Positions 24,903 to 38,000 of a stretch of 64,000 nt of DNA are shown one piece after another. This stretch comes from Thamnaconus septentrionalis (Eukaryota > Chordata > Actinopteri > Tetraodontiformes > Monacanthidae): NCBI GenBank assembly GCA_009823395.1, contig CM020510.1, positions 12,342,273-12,406,272 on the forward strand, in the 5' to 3' direction. The notes beneath the pieces were generated by a model. It made no database searches. It had not been told where the DNA came from and saw only the letters and a program-made list of their open reading frames with translations. Positions within the stretch are counted from its first letter, which is position 1. Each line of letters starts with the position of its first letter. The position numbers and the translations under genes are program-made.

Positions 24903-27900
24903 TATGGCACATAAATTCAACATTCTCGCTCGCTGAACCCATTCAAGTCACTTTACATCCACTTTACATCCAGCGTTCACCACCCAAGGGTCAGTGTAGG
25001 GTCACAGCCGCTGACGCGTCGCCAGCGCATCCATTAAAAAAAAGCCAGGCGACAGGGCTGTCAGAAAATAACAAATGCAATCTAATCCAAAGGCGGCGCT
25101 GCCTCTATGCGCATGTGATGAATTCATTCATAGCAGTGTGAAGAGCCCCGCTTCGTCTGCAGAGCTGCGTCCTCGTACCCTGACCTGATATTCTTCAACT
25201 CAATCTGAGCCTAAGAGGCTTCCTGGGCTTTCACTGACGGAACTTTGTGTGCCCGCGACAAATGCTTGACTTGAGCCATCTAGCTTTTATTTTCATCCAG
25301 AAACCTCTAAAGCCTCACTCTGAGTAAAAGTAAATTTAAAAAAGGGACATTCATTCAGAATAACTGATGACTATTACATACTCAGGAGTCCAGTTTGTGA
25401 AACAAGAGACGTTTGATCAAATCAGTAAGAAACCCACAGCCTTATTTTGACTGAATTAGTTACCACATCTATAAATACACGCGGCTGGGGCAGAATTTAA
25501 ACCAGAGACACCGGTAGACACAGAATGAATCGCTAAGTGGGTTCACTTGCTGAAGCACTTCACCACTTCAGTGGCATTGGCTGACCACTAAATGAAAATA
25601 ATCTATATAAACAGCATTTTTATGGGTGATTTCAGACTAGCCTAGCATCGCAGCGTGCTGCAGAGGGCGGCGATTTGAGCTCAACGTGCAAGTAACTCCA
25701 ACATGCACAAAGCGTCTGTGACATAACCGCTTATCTTCTACTGATTGGACGGTTAGCGAGCTGTAATACGACTCACTGTCTCATCAGGGGGCTAATGCAG
25801 GATTTTTTTTTGCCAAAAGATACAAATGCATTCATCAAATTGTAATTTTTGTCTTCTTAATTCTCTTCATGATTGGAAGCAGTTGGTTGTCTTTGTCTTC
25901 CTCTCCGACCATGCTAAGCTAAGACAGCTGGCTAGTCACGGGCCAATAATGCACAGGCACTTTTACCTAAAACAGTGTCATTTCTTATCATTGTTGGTCA
26001 GAACGTACAGTGGGCCTGTCAGCCGGTCGAAGGGGCCGTCCTGGCTGCACGGGATGTAATAAAGTCACGTGACGTCTCTTTAATGTAGGGTCTGTTTCCA
26101 TTAAGCGCAGCTGACAGGCACGAGATTGTGTTTGTATGTTCAGTCGGCTGTGTGTGTGTGCCGAAGCTGTGACAGCACCAGCCCGTCCCAGTCTTGGCAG
26201 CGAGTCTGCACACATCAGACAATATGTATCTTTTAAAAAGGCTTTGGGGGAAACGTGGTGAGTAATAAAAGTGACAACGTTGCTGACTGTATTTACAATG
26301 ACAGCTACTGGAAGGGAGGTTTAAAATCAACTACTGACTGCTGATTTTGTAGATATTAGGAACACTTTATGTTAAGGTCTTTGTAATAAGTATTAATTAA
26401 TATTTAGTAACTTATTTTTTCATTATGTGTTTATAATACTCGATAAGTGTTAATAACACCATTATAATACACTATTATAACAACTATGCACTTATTAACA
26501 GTTAATTATGCTTTCAACAGATTGAAAAAAACTGCATTTAAATTGACACGTTGGACTCGTTCGACTCGTTGTTGAAAACACATATTTTTTCGGAACTCGT
26601 CCTTCAAAAAATCACAACGCTTTTCCCAACCACAACAAATCTGACAGGATTCCTCAAATAGTTTTTTTTTTTTTTTAAGAATCATATTTGCAAAGCTTGA
26701 CGCTTTAAGATCTGTGCCGTTGTTGACCTCCAGAGATGCGAGATGCTTGCAAGGCATGATGCAGAGAGGTAAAGTGATGCATGGCAGCGCTGTCCGAGGG
26801 AGGGGAGGGGGTTGGCACGATGATTAGCGAGGCGGCTCAGGGCCAGAGATTATATTGCGGTGAACTTTAATGCTCACACTTTTGATGAATGCTCCAGGAA
26901 TAAAGAAGCGATGCCAACCTTTAGCCGAGATGATTACATCAGCAGAAGGAACCACGTCTGAGGCAGGCGGACGGGTGGGCTGGTGAGTCAGGGGAGTTGT
27001 AGGGTGGGGATTTAATTACGGTTTGAATCATTTTGATAGAACCAGCTAAAAGGGGAAAAAGTCTCTCATTTCGTTTCCACATTTTGACCTCACTGAAATA
27101 CGAACGCCGTCGATAAAGATCAGTGTGCCGACAGTTTTGACAGATTTGTCGAAGAAAATAGCACCTCAGAGTCAAACTGAGTCTTCTGGACTACTTGGTT
27201 CCTCTAGCGGTTGGAATTCCTCCTTCAAGTCCATGGGATTCTCCGGCCGCTCTTCTCATCCATGATGCAAATGTTTGGAATCTCTCCTCGAGTCTTTGTC
27301 TTTGAGTCACGGCCCATCGAGGCCCTCACGTCAATATTTGATCAAAACCCAGCTCGCGCCACAACCTCACGTTGTGTGCAACGTTTGTGTTTGCCCAAAT
27401 CTCCCCGCTCTTATGTGTGTTTGTCGTGGTGTTTACTCTGTGTCTGTGTGTGCGTGCGCACGCATGTGAGTGTGCGTGTCTGCACTTTGTCGCACCAGAC
27501 AAATTAACCTTGCCGAGCGGCGGGTCATCTCCATGTTCATCTCCAGACAAGCGTTCCTCTCAGCCGATAAGAGGCTATTGACGGAGTGCGGGGGAGGGTC
27601 TCTGCAGATGTTAATGGAGGTCGCCACGCTGGGACCTGCCAAGGAGGGTTTTTATCTCTGCAAATCGTCGCTGGCATCCCGATTCCTCTCACGGTAATCA
27701 GGCACAGAGTCGTGCGCATTACGACAAATTCCGTCCCGCCTGCGACCCTCCTAAGGTTTCTCCCGTCCTTGACATGTGCCACTCCGAGCTGCTGAGTCGC
27801 GCCCCAGGCCGGGAGCGAAGAGGCGCTAATGGCTTTCTAAAGGAGAGTTTTATCACAGGTTTGGGCGAAGGAGCCCGAGCCGACACAACACATCAGTGCA

Positions 27901-28308
27901 GCGTAGCGTGTCTCACTTTGCTGTCTTTCATCGCTCCATTTCTTCTGCGGCTCTCTCACCATCTGTCATCACGTCGTCTCTCGCCGGTGGAAAAAACACC
28001 ACGCACACACACAAACACACACACACGCCTTTGGATTGTGCTCATTATCGTCTCCGGGGATTATTTGTCACCTAATTAACTGATGACATAAATGAGATAT
28101 GATCGCTGACCTATATCTTTCGTATCCTTCTTTCTGCCTCACACCTTGGCGGATGTTTGGGGCGCGCCTGTGGGAGTTTCGCAGACTCACAAGATGCTCC
28201 GAGGCTCCGTTGTTCTCTCTGTTTCAGCAGTGAAATGTTTCAAGCCACAGCAGGAATTTAGAAAGGAATAAAAGCCTCTCATCTGTTAATCTCTCTTTCT
28301 GCCCGCAG

Positions 28309-28368
28309 TCTGCCTGTGAGTCGGAGCTCTATGAGGATTAAGAGTTAGAGGAGCATCTGAGACTAGTG
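28309..28368 (+). other. Exon-like segment, possible untranslated upstream exon
   Basis: A 60-nt segment lies between a strong acceptor (ctctctttctgcccgcag) and a strong donor (gtgagt at 28369). It contains one ATG (28331) whose frame stops after five codons, so it could only be a 5' UTR exon. Its host would be slc8a2, whose start-codon exon needs an upstream partner. Chance matches of this quality do occur in 40 kb. Confidence 0.3.
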
Positions 28369-29519
28369 GTGAGTCTTGTTCTCCTTCTCTTGCTTTTGTG
28401 AGTCCCTTTTTCCTGTTGTCTGTCTTTTGGTTGCGCCGCCTCCTCTTGGGAATCATCTGTAAGTGGGCCAGAAGCCGTGCCGAGGAGAACAAGAAGAGGG
28501 GGCGTGGCTGCAAGCAGCAGAGCTGCTTTTACAGAGAGTGTAAAATGTGTAAAATGTGTAGTACATTACAACACACGCTACAATAGATCAGATCCAGACA
28601 CACAAGAGTTTTTTGGGTTGTTGTGTATCTCACAGACAGTGCAGTTTGCTTCTCAGATCAACTCTCTTCCTGTTTTGCGAATGGACTCTATTTGGCCTTT
28701 TTAATCTTTCGACAATTTTTCTCCGCGTTACCGGCCACAAATTCACTTTGCAAAAGGTCATCAGCAGCATAGGAAATTATTCAAATTGACTGTATTTTTA
28801 TTTGTGAATAAGGAGAAATCTTTTCCTGGATGTGCAAACAGTAATATCTGATTGAATTCACTGTCATTAATGATCACCATCAGAGGCGTTTCATCAGGTT
28901 TATTCTTTCATTTCTGTTCTACCCAGTCTACAGATGCCTCTGTCTTGGTATGCGGTGAGAAGTAGAACATGCAAAAATAGGATTTTTAGACAGCTAAGAA
29001 ACACTCTAAATAACATCTGTAGGTACACAGACATCTTTTTTTCTCTTTAGGAGTGGTTATATATATAGCATGCTGGCACTCCTGAGCCTGCACTCAGAGT
29101 CACCCTTATTAGATTTCCGGCTCGAGGTGTGTGCTGGGACTGGAGGTGTAAGGAAGGTGGAGGTGAGCCCAGGTCAACTTTAATATACTCACAGAATTGT
29201 AAATGTGTGTTGTCATGGAGAGATGTTGCGCCCCGCAGGGACGAGTCGCCCTGCCTACATCAAATAGCTTGAAGTGTAGCGAGGGATGCAGGATAAGAGA
29301 CTAAATGTTGCGTCACCTGGAGGGAAACAGGTGAGTCTCATAACTGTCTCAGCTGCAGATTAATTTTTGCTCTGATAATTAAATTGTAATACACAACACT
29401 CACACGTGTATAGTATGATCAATAGAGCAAAACCAGTCCAGTTGAATCAACGTAACCCTTTTACACATTATAATCAAGAATCTCGCACTGTTGCACACAC
29501 ACACAGATGCTGGAATGTC

Positions 29520-29523
<4 letters not shown>

Positions 29524-29564
<41 letters not shown>
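29524..29564. repeat. GT microsatellite
   Basis: About 20 GT units. Confidence 0.95.
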
Positions 29565-29565
<1 letters not shown>

Positions 29566-29780
29566 ACATGTGGCCATTGACCGTTGGGTTTGGGGCAAAA
29601 GCAATGCATTCTGGGTTGTGTCCCGTGGCAACCCAGCCAGGCTGTGATTAATGGCACCATTGGGGCAGTCACTCTGTTCATGTGTGTGTACATGTGTGTG
29701 CACGTGCACAGCTTCACCTCAGCAAGACGTGTTTTTCAGTGGAATCCCCTCATGGTCCATATACTTGCACACATGTGTGC

Positions 29781-29822
29781 GCACACACACACACACACAC
29801 AGACACACACAGACACACACAC
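29781..29822. repeat. CA / CAGA microsatellite
   Basis: CA tract with two caga interruptions. Confidence 0.93.
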
Positions 29823-30740
29823 GGGCGTAACATACGACCAGTGCACAGCGTCACCCTGCAGGAACTCCCTTCACTCAACATCCATCACTGCCACAACGCG
29901 CCCTGTGTCAGTGTGCGCGCACATTTACTGGAATACATTGACACAAATCATGCTGACATTTCCTGGTTGGTTATTACCGAGCTGTTTACTCCTGCGCTGC
30001 TCAAGACGGCCGGCCAATACGGTGCCACGCACACCCATATGTACGCCCATGTACAGCCACATGTACGGCCTCATTGGCGGTGAGTCTCTGGGCAGATTTC
30101 AGAACTGAAGAGTGAAAGAGGAGAGAGGCTCAAATGAGAAATCAATTTGGAATTAAAAGCAGAGGAAAGTGTGAAATAGATGATCCAGAGATAGATCCAG
30201 ATCTATCTATCTATCTTGTCCATGTTGTTTGATCAAATTAATGTCTTGCAAATTCAGGCAACTTTAATTAAAAATATCTAAACTTTCAGCCTCCCATCCA
30301 CAAACGGCTACGTCGAGTTTCTTAATGCAAATCTTCGGCGCGAAAGCATCAAGGGGTGAAGTTGACAAGCACGCGATGAAATAGAAACATCTCTCCGCCG
30401 GCTTCACGCTTGAAAGTATTTTTGTTTTCGTTAACACCGTTTCCCCCCCCGTTCCGTCAGCAAGATCTGGTTTACAGAAATGAGAAATTAAACACGGAGC
30501 CTCTGTCGCCCTCCCTCCAGTGGAACGCTGCTGTGAATTATTCATTGCCTCGCTGTTTCACGCCGCACTTGTACAGATGCTGGGGACTAAAAACAAAACG
30601 TCTCACTGAGAATTTTGTAAAATACTCTAATGGGTGTTCGCAGACAGGTTAGTAAGATGTTGTTGCTCTTTTGGAAACGACCAAGACTAAATCAAACATA
30701 AACTAAAACTCAGACTAAGACTAACTAAAACTAAGACTTA

Positions 30741-31437
30741 GGGCCAATTCCAATTCCTCCCTTAACCCTCAATCTCAACCCTCGCCCTTAACCCTCAATC
30801 TTGGCCCTCAAAAATAAGTGTAAGGGCTATCTTGTGACTTAGAAATGGGACACCCCTTAAGTGCAGTTACGTCTTCAGACTGTGGGGGGCGGCCTAACGG
30901 CAAAGCTACGACCAGTCTGTCAAGAAGACGACGACGACGACGACGACGATGACGACGACGAAGAAGAAGAAGAAGACGACGAAAAAGAAGAAGTCCTCCA
31001 TCGCTACACAACGAGGTATACAAGTAACGTGAAGCCGGGACCACCGGTCCGGCTGACAAACATCGTAAAGTAAAAAAAAAAAAAATGTTACGCAACAACT
31101 ATGTCAATAATTCATTAAAAAGTCTTAAACTAAGACAATAAAATGGTTTCGTAATATTTATATCTTTATTAACTAAGAAAATACTTCCATTTGTAGCTCG
31201 CTTTTTTCATCGCCATTTTTCGAAGATGTCTTGGCGAAAATACACAATGCCTTCTGGGTAGCCCTTACTCCCAAGGGTGGTGCCGGAGAATCTCAATATT
31301 GAGGGCGATACAGCCCTTAAACTTGTCCCTCAACTTGACGTTCTGAGAATCGGGACAGCACTTGCACTTCGCGGGAGCGCGCATTTTTGGGATTGGGGGT
31401 TGCGATTGAGGGTTAAGGGAGGAATTGGAATTCACCC
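30741..31437. mobile_element. 697-bp non-autonomous DNA transposon with 34-bp terminal inverted repeats
   Basis: The left end (30741-30774, gggccaattccaattcc...) and right end (31404-31437) are inverted copies with 32 of 34 positions matching. Each side is flanked by TA, and excising the element restores a local tandem repeat (ctaagactaactaaaa-type), supporting a TA target duplication. The subterminal motif ttaaccctcaatc repeats inside the left end. The interior holds GAC and GAA triplet runs but no transposase frame. The TA duplication fits Tc1/mariner-like or related families; family uncertain. Confidence 0.75.
30928..30982. repeat. GAC then GAA triplet repeats
   Basis: Lies inside the 697-bp transposon; produces a spurious acidic reading frame (poly-Asp/Glu). 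Confidence 0.9.
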
Positions 31438-31595
31438 TAAGACTAACTAAAACTAAGAACTAAATGGACTTGTTGCGATACATACCCTGGAGCTTGGCTT
31501 GAATGGAGCTATCTCCCCACAGACTGATGAGGCAATGAGTTTGTTCAGTCTAGAAAAGAGCCATCCGGTTTCAATCTGGATGGGCTAAAAATCTG

Positions 31596-31669
31596 ATTTT
31601 GGCTGGCAGTCTTTTGATTTGATTTGATTTTTTGATTTCAAATCAAATCAAAAGACTGCCAGCCAAAAT
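31596..31669. repeat. Perfect 30-bp inverted repeat with 14-nt spacer
   Basis: The left arm 31596-31625 (attttggctggcagtctttt, then gatttgattt) is the exact reverse complement of 31640-31669. A partial third copy, ggctggcagtctt, follows at 31679-31691. Confidence 0.8.
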
Positions 31670-34088
31670 GGCAAGACTGGCTGGCAGTCTTAATGCGGCT
31701 TTAATTCCAAGTGTGCATCTCACCCACTGACCATACTCAGTGTATGATTAGATCGTTTTGTCTCAGATACCTGTCCCATTTTGCTTTTTTCATAAAATTC
31801 CCCAATTTACTTACTTTTCTTCATTTTTCTCAGTAATTTTGGAATAAACCGATATTCCAGTGGAGCTTTTAAACGTCCTCCGTTTTGGTCTGTTAATAAG
31901 CTCATTAGTATGTTGCATGCATGTTCCAGCGCTCTGATCGCTTGTAGCTCCGTCCCTCTCGCATCCATAAGCACTGATAGCCCCCTCATTAAAATCCCAA
32001 ATGAGCCCGAAGGCTCCAAACACAGCTCTCATTTGTTAATTGGTCCGGCGAAGCTCGGCGACATTATTTCTTGGTGATAACGCTAACAAGGAAGAAAAAA
32101 AAATCACCCTTTGTGCAGTTAAATACTTTATGACCTCCACAGCAAGTCCGTTGTCTTCGCCGGCAACTATAACAGCGAATGGCAGGCGAGGGAAGAGCCG
32201 AGATTAGAAATTGTTGAAAAGCGAATTGACGCAGTCACGCCCTTCGGTTTCCAATTACCAAATGGTCCCTGGTGGACGCACCGCACGAAATGAACAAAAC
32301 GCACAAGTGTAAATGGGATGTGGTGCGCATGAGGGCCGCCAGCAGCTGGCTGTTTTTCCCCGACTGAGCCGCACTTTGAACAGCCTCAGGACGACAACTG
32401 CCTCCCAGCCACAGCGCCACAAAAAAAGTGGCAATCTGACTTTTTTTTTCTTCTCTGTGTCCTCGTCTGCCTCCTTCACACCACGTTTAACCCCAGCTCG
32501 TTCTCGCATCACTGCCATTCCACTCGCGTCTGCTCTTTCTCACACAGAAATCATCACCTGCATGCAATCTCGGCTTGTGCTTAGAATTGCAAGCGAGCGA
32601 GCGGCACACAGCGGACCACAGTGCTGCGAGTCCGGACAGGAAGGCGGCGAGAGGTGATGTAGAAGGGTCGTAGCTGAAGGAGAAAGGTTTGTGATTGCTG
32701 CAGTAATCAGCGCACACTTAAAGCTGAGGCCAATAAATCATTTACCCAGAATCAATGTCTGGGAGGCTGCTGTCCTAATGTGACACGGTGATGGATTATC
32801 ACACACACCCTGATATAGTGGGAAAATAAACTCATGTTTAAAGGAGCTCCGGCCAATTGGAAGTTTTCAGCGCGTGGGTTTTTTGAGGACGTTACAACAA
32901 AGTGCGGCTCAGACCTTTCTGGCTGTGACACCTGAAATCGAAACGCAGGTGTTGGTGCTTCGTCGCCTGCCAACAACAGACAGAACAGACTGAACCAAAC
33001 CAGCTCCTCGTTACCTGCCTTTTGTCCTTCAAAACACAGACAGATGCCTCGTTTATTTACCTTCCTGGTGATGATGGGATGGTGACAGGATGATAAATCA
33101 TTGTACGCCAAATCACTTGCCGATGTGCAGCTCCTCTGACTTCCTTTTGCAATATTTTTGTGTTGTTTTTTTGAAGAAGGAGTCGACGTGTATTTTGCAC
33201 TGCTACAAATTAGCCACAGTTTGAATTCAAATGAAATGCAATGATTCATGCCTCGCTCCCCTGCGGTGAAACGCTTCGTCTCAAAGCAGGCTTTGAATTA
33301 CAGGCACATTTAGCTGGAAACACACACCTGATTCTTCTTCGCTTCTCAGCAAACTGCCTCATTTGTTTCAATCAATACAGGCCGCCGCCATTTGCAATTC
33401 AACATGCCTCCTTTCCCCGTCCAGGCAATTTACAATTAATGCAGTGAAACTCGTTAGTTGAATGAGTCTGAACAGTGCAGCAATATACCGCATGCCATTT
33501 GCAGCAGCGGAGTGATGAATGAGATGGAGCAGACGGAGAGCCGGTCAGCAAAGATGAATAGACGCGTCAGTCGGAATTATTTATGCGGACAGTAGTAGAC
33601 ACAGTCAGATGGACCCTTCTGCTTTCTTTGGAAAATCCATCATTTCCTAAAGTGGAATGCGTGATCAGAAAAATTCTTGACGGACAAGTAAAGAGACTTT
33701 TTAGATATGATTTACAGTTCATTGTCCATTGGAATTGTTAACTCCAACCAATTCAAAATCAATTCTGTTGTATTATTTATTGTTGGTTGCCAGATATATT
33801 TCAAAAAGCCATTTTCATATATGTCTTTTTCATCCAATTCTTCCAGCAAAATGCCTCACACCATTGATTTGAAAGAAAAAATATATAGAAAAGATAACAG
33901 CATATTTAGCCCTGTGTTTGCAGCCTCCTAAATTGTAATGTTTGTAAATTAAAAACAACCTTCATACACAGATACAACATATGTCCCAACGTTCCCTGTT
34001 ACCTCTTCCTGACCTTAATCACTTCTTACATTTACTCCATTTCCTTATTGATTTGCTGTAATGCAGTGATTTCCAGTATGTTCTGATT

Positions 34089-34424
34089 CATTTAGGCCAA
34101 ACTTTTTGACTGGTGGGCCACAATGCGTTCTAAAATGTGCCAGAGGGGCCAGAGCAGGAGCAGATGGATGGAGTGTTTTGGTGACCCACCTCATATGAGG
34201 AAATAAATACATCATGGGAGATGTAGAAAACATAACATAATCAGTGTCTTTGAAGCCTCACGGTATTTAGCTCTTTATTGAAATGGCTCTTAAAACACTG
34301 AACAAATGGATGAACTACAATATGACTTGCTTACTATTGATATAATTTCTTCAAGTTCGGCGGGCCAGATTAAAAAGCTTAACAGGCCTCTAATGGCCCC
34401 CGGACCAAAGTTTGCCCATGCCTG
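34089..34424. mobile_element. hAT-like non-autonomous transposon remnant
   Basis: The left end (catttaggccaaactttttgac, then ggtgggccacaa) and right end (cccccggaccaaagtttgcccatgcctg) resemble the CAGGGGTGGGCAAACT-type inverted ends of vertebrate hAT elements. No convincing 8-bp target duplication is left, and the ends have diverged. Confidence 0.5.
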
Positions 34425-35046
34425 ATTTATGCACTTTATAAACAGTATAATGGAGAAGGTTGACTAGTGAAGCGTAAAAATAGAAATGGAGCCTGATGCG
34501 CTCTTCATTTTTTGAGGAGGCCATTTCCTCTCCCATTCTCATGAAGTTCGCTGTGGTCACATCTCTCCATGTGGGAGAGCAGCAGCCCTGTCGCTCCCGT
34601 TGCTTCCACAGATGCCTCCCTTTGTGATCATGCCATCTCTAATGACATCACTTCCTGAACTTCCACACTCACACAGTGTGTGTTGGATCAGTCCAGCCTC
34701 TGCTGCTGGTTAACGAGGTGTGGCCATATTGGAGCGACAACCCGAGGCGCTCGTCCTTCAGCGGCACACAGCGGCGCGCGCACACACGGAGTTGCAAACT
34801 TGCAAACTGTGGGCACACGCAGACCGACTCGCTCATTAACATTGCTGACGGCCGGCTTTTTGTTGATGCCCTCCAGGGGGCACTTCAAATTGCTCCCTCT
34901 GCGAAATTAGCGTCATCAAAATTTACAGTGGCACCATCGGCGTCCCAGCGGCTGTCCTGAGCCGACGTCTCAGCGGTGATTTGATTTCCTTTCAGCCGAT
35001 TGATTAGATGGAAGTTGGCACACGAGGAGGACCTGTGTGTGTGAGA

Positions 35047-35072
35047 GAGTGTGTGTGTGTGTGTGTGTGTGT
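35047..35072. repeat. GT microsatellite
   Basis: About 13 GT units. Confidence 0.9.
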
Positions 35073-38000
35073 CAATAAACAACAACAGAGGAAAATAAAG
35101 GCTACTTCCATTTCCCCCCTCAGGCCGGGAGTTGATCTGTGTGAATTGGCAGGGAAAACCTGCATCAGTCAACACAGCTGTCGCAACAAAATATGATTAA
35201 CTTCTAAATTCATCATCACACTTAATTGAAAGCAAATGTCCAACTGGACAAACAAACTCACTTAGGATAAGCCCTTTGATAGTGTGTCTAATTTAAAGTT
35301 GCATATAAAGTGGGGGGAAGGAATGTGTGAGTAATTATGCATTTTGAATTTGCTAATCGTCCCTGAGCGAGTTCGTCAAGTTTGTTATTTTGGGTGGAGG
35401 CGCTTAATTATGAAGTTGTGTAACGGGGGTAAACTTCGACGTCGCTAATGACATTCCACGCTTGGCTGCTCTCATAATATTGCAGAGTTCAACATGTGGT
35501 TCTGAAGAGACACACAGCTCCGGCTGTAAACTGGGTGCACCGCCGCTGACTAGTTCAAAGGGGAAAGTTGCTCTGCGGAAAAAAACCTCTGTAGGACAAA
35601 TAAAGGTCAAAGCCAAGAGGAAAAGACGTCTCTCACTCGCGTCCTGATCTCATTCGGCAGAGTGCTCCACCGCCTCTCGATCTGCAGATTAAAGTCCTGA
35701 CGCTTCAAACACTTACTTAGGCTGTCAGATGTGTTGGCACCAGGAGTATTTTTAAAAGCAAGATGCTGAGAAACCAGCAGGCGGACAAAGGAAGGGGTTC
35801 GGTCAGGACCGAAGAGGAAGCAGGAGGGTTCTTTGAGTTGTTGTTTTCACTCCTTGAAACTGAAATTTCTGCCTTCTAAGATGCATCGCCGGCGATCAAT
35901 CATTCACTATTGTGCAGGAAAGGAGGCTGTTGTTAAGTCTGGACGAGACTTCAAAAGATAAGAAGAAGAAGAAGATATTTTTGTGGGGCTGGAGAATAAA
36001 AGAATGGCGGACACAGAACGAGATAATGGAAAAATAGGACAGACAAAGCAGCAGGACATAGAAGGACCTCTACTGAAGTTCAGTCCATGGCTGACTATGA
36101 CTAACGAGTCGTGGTGAGTGGCAGGTGTCCCCGAGTCGGCGCTCTCTGAGCCTTCACCGAGTCGTGCACAACCTTCAGCTTTTAAGTAAGAAAACAGAGA
36201 AGCAAAAGAAACGGAACAATCTGTCTTGCTTTTACTTGTGTCAAATTCATTTTGAGCTCCTTGTTTGCTTGCTGAACTGCCAGCTATATTTTTTTTCATA
36301 TCTGCATGCTTGTAACTATATGCACTTCCACTGGGCTGCTCTCTCCACTTCGCTCACCTATTTTTTTTATGCAAAAATCGACATGACAATCAGTAGCAGA
36401 GACTGGCGAGGTTTCACTTCATCCTCTCAGCGATTGTTGTTTAATGCTCCGTTTGATGAGCGGGGGAGCAGAGGCCGAGGCTAATGGGGGCGCTAACTGC
36501 CGGGAGCTCAGGGAATGGCGCCGGACAAGCTTAAGCGCCACCGTTTTTGATGAATTTTGTTTTGAAATGGCCTGCGTTTTTCATTACTGAAGCTATTGAG
36601 ATCGAGTGTAACAGAGCTGAAAGAAAATGACTTATTTATGAATCAGAATGAAATCATGCCAGCCTGCATTTACCCTCTGTTGACGTAGGGAGGGCTTTGT
36701 CAATTTTCTTGATGTGGGAATGTGTCTCTCCCTCCTCCATCCTCTCACCCAGCTTCACCTGTATGTTAAAAAACGACAGAGAAACACCTTAAAACCTTTA
36801 GCAGCATCAGTCTTGTCCCTCTTCCTCGTCTCTTGGTCTATACCTACTTTTTTCCCATCCCTCTTGTCTGCCATCAATGCTCCTCCTCCTGGTATTCTTG
36901 TCTTTGACACCCACCCCCACCTCTACCTTTCCTTTCATGAATCAGACACTCCTCTTCTTTATTTACCACTCACCCTGCAGTTACTATTGATTATTCCGAT
37001 CGTTTTCCCATTTTAATTTTGTCTTAATCCTTCAGTTTGACATCGCTCCTTTCTGCCATTTCCACATAATCATTCCCCTTTACATCCTCCCAACTCCACC
37101 CACTTGCTATTCTTCACTATCTCCACCAGCAAGCAGATTTCTTTCATCCATCCTTCTCCTATAATTCTCCCTCTGTTCACCTATCATGATTTACTGCTTT
37201 GAAATAAAGTTATTCGAGCAATTTGCCACCTTAGCTAGTAGTTATTGATGGGGATATTGCGTCTGTGTTCAGACTCTGTGGCTATTTAAATTTTCGTGAA
37301 GCAGTGCATTTCAAGTAGTAATTTCTCCAATGACACCTGACCCCTGAATTCATTACACCTTTTTAAACGAGAGCACATTTGAGGTGAATTGATTGGACAA
37401 GTGTACCCTGATCCAGTTCTTTTTCTGATGAATGGGGCGGCCTTTTTTATTTTTTTATCTCTTCATTTTTTAATTTTCAGGTCCTGTGGCTCCGCCGAGA
37501 TTCTTAAGGTGCAGAGAGGCAGTAGATCATTTACGGTTTTTGAAATACCTTATTTCCTCTTGGGGTTGTTGTTTATTAAAAACACAATGACAGAATGATT
37601 TTTTTTTTTTTTTAATATTTATACATATTTCGTGGTAGCTAATAGCAATGCTGAAATATCACTGTCAGAGGCAAATAATGGCATCTTCAAAGTATTTTCT
37701 TGGATAAGGCTAACAATGACTTTTAATTTCATTCAGTTGTTTTTCTTTAGTTAACATATTTGAGTTGTCCTTGTTGACCTAAAAAAAAAAAACTTTTGCT
37801 TTTTGAATCAGGCTTCATTCAGAATTCTGAGTAACAACTGGCATGAATTGGCAGTTCATATAGAAAAATACACCTCAACACAGGTGTCGACTGAATGGGA
37901 TTAAAAAACTTTTCTTGCTGCTCTTCTGCTTAAAATTATCACCAGTATTGCATGTTTTCAGAGAGAAATTCCCCCACGCAAGTTGTAATTACATTCGATT

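Larger units (their letters stand above)
21476..30740. other. Noncoding DNA, no gene seen
   Basis: CpG-dense patches occur at about 23420-23620 and 27280-27850, and an AT-rich repeat-like block at about 26350-26520. It also includes the hairpin at 24858 and the exon-like segment at 28309. No coding gene recognised. Confidence 0.5.

Noticed and set aside
26790..26812. RE1/NRSF neuronal silencer site (gcgctgtcc)
   Set aside because: Only one half of the motif matches; the second half is absent.
29400..30100. Repeat cluster resembling a CRISPR array
   Set aside because: Dinucleotide microsatellites in a vertebrate genome; no spacer-repeat structure.
29584..30108. 174-residue open frame
   Set aside because: Built on CA repeats and random sequence, no domain.
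30861..31073. Acidic Asp/Glu-rich open frame
   Set aside because: Translation of GAC/GAA triplets inside the transposon.
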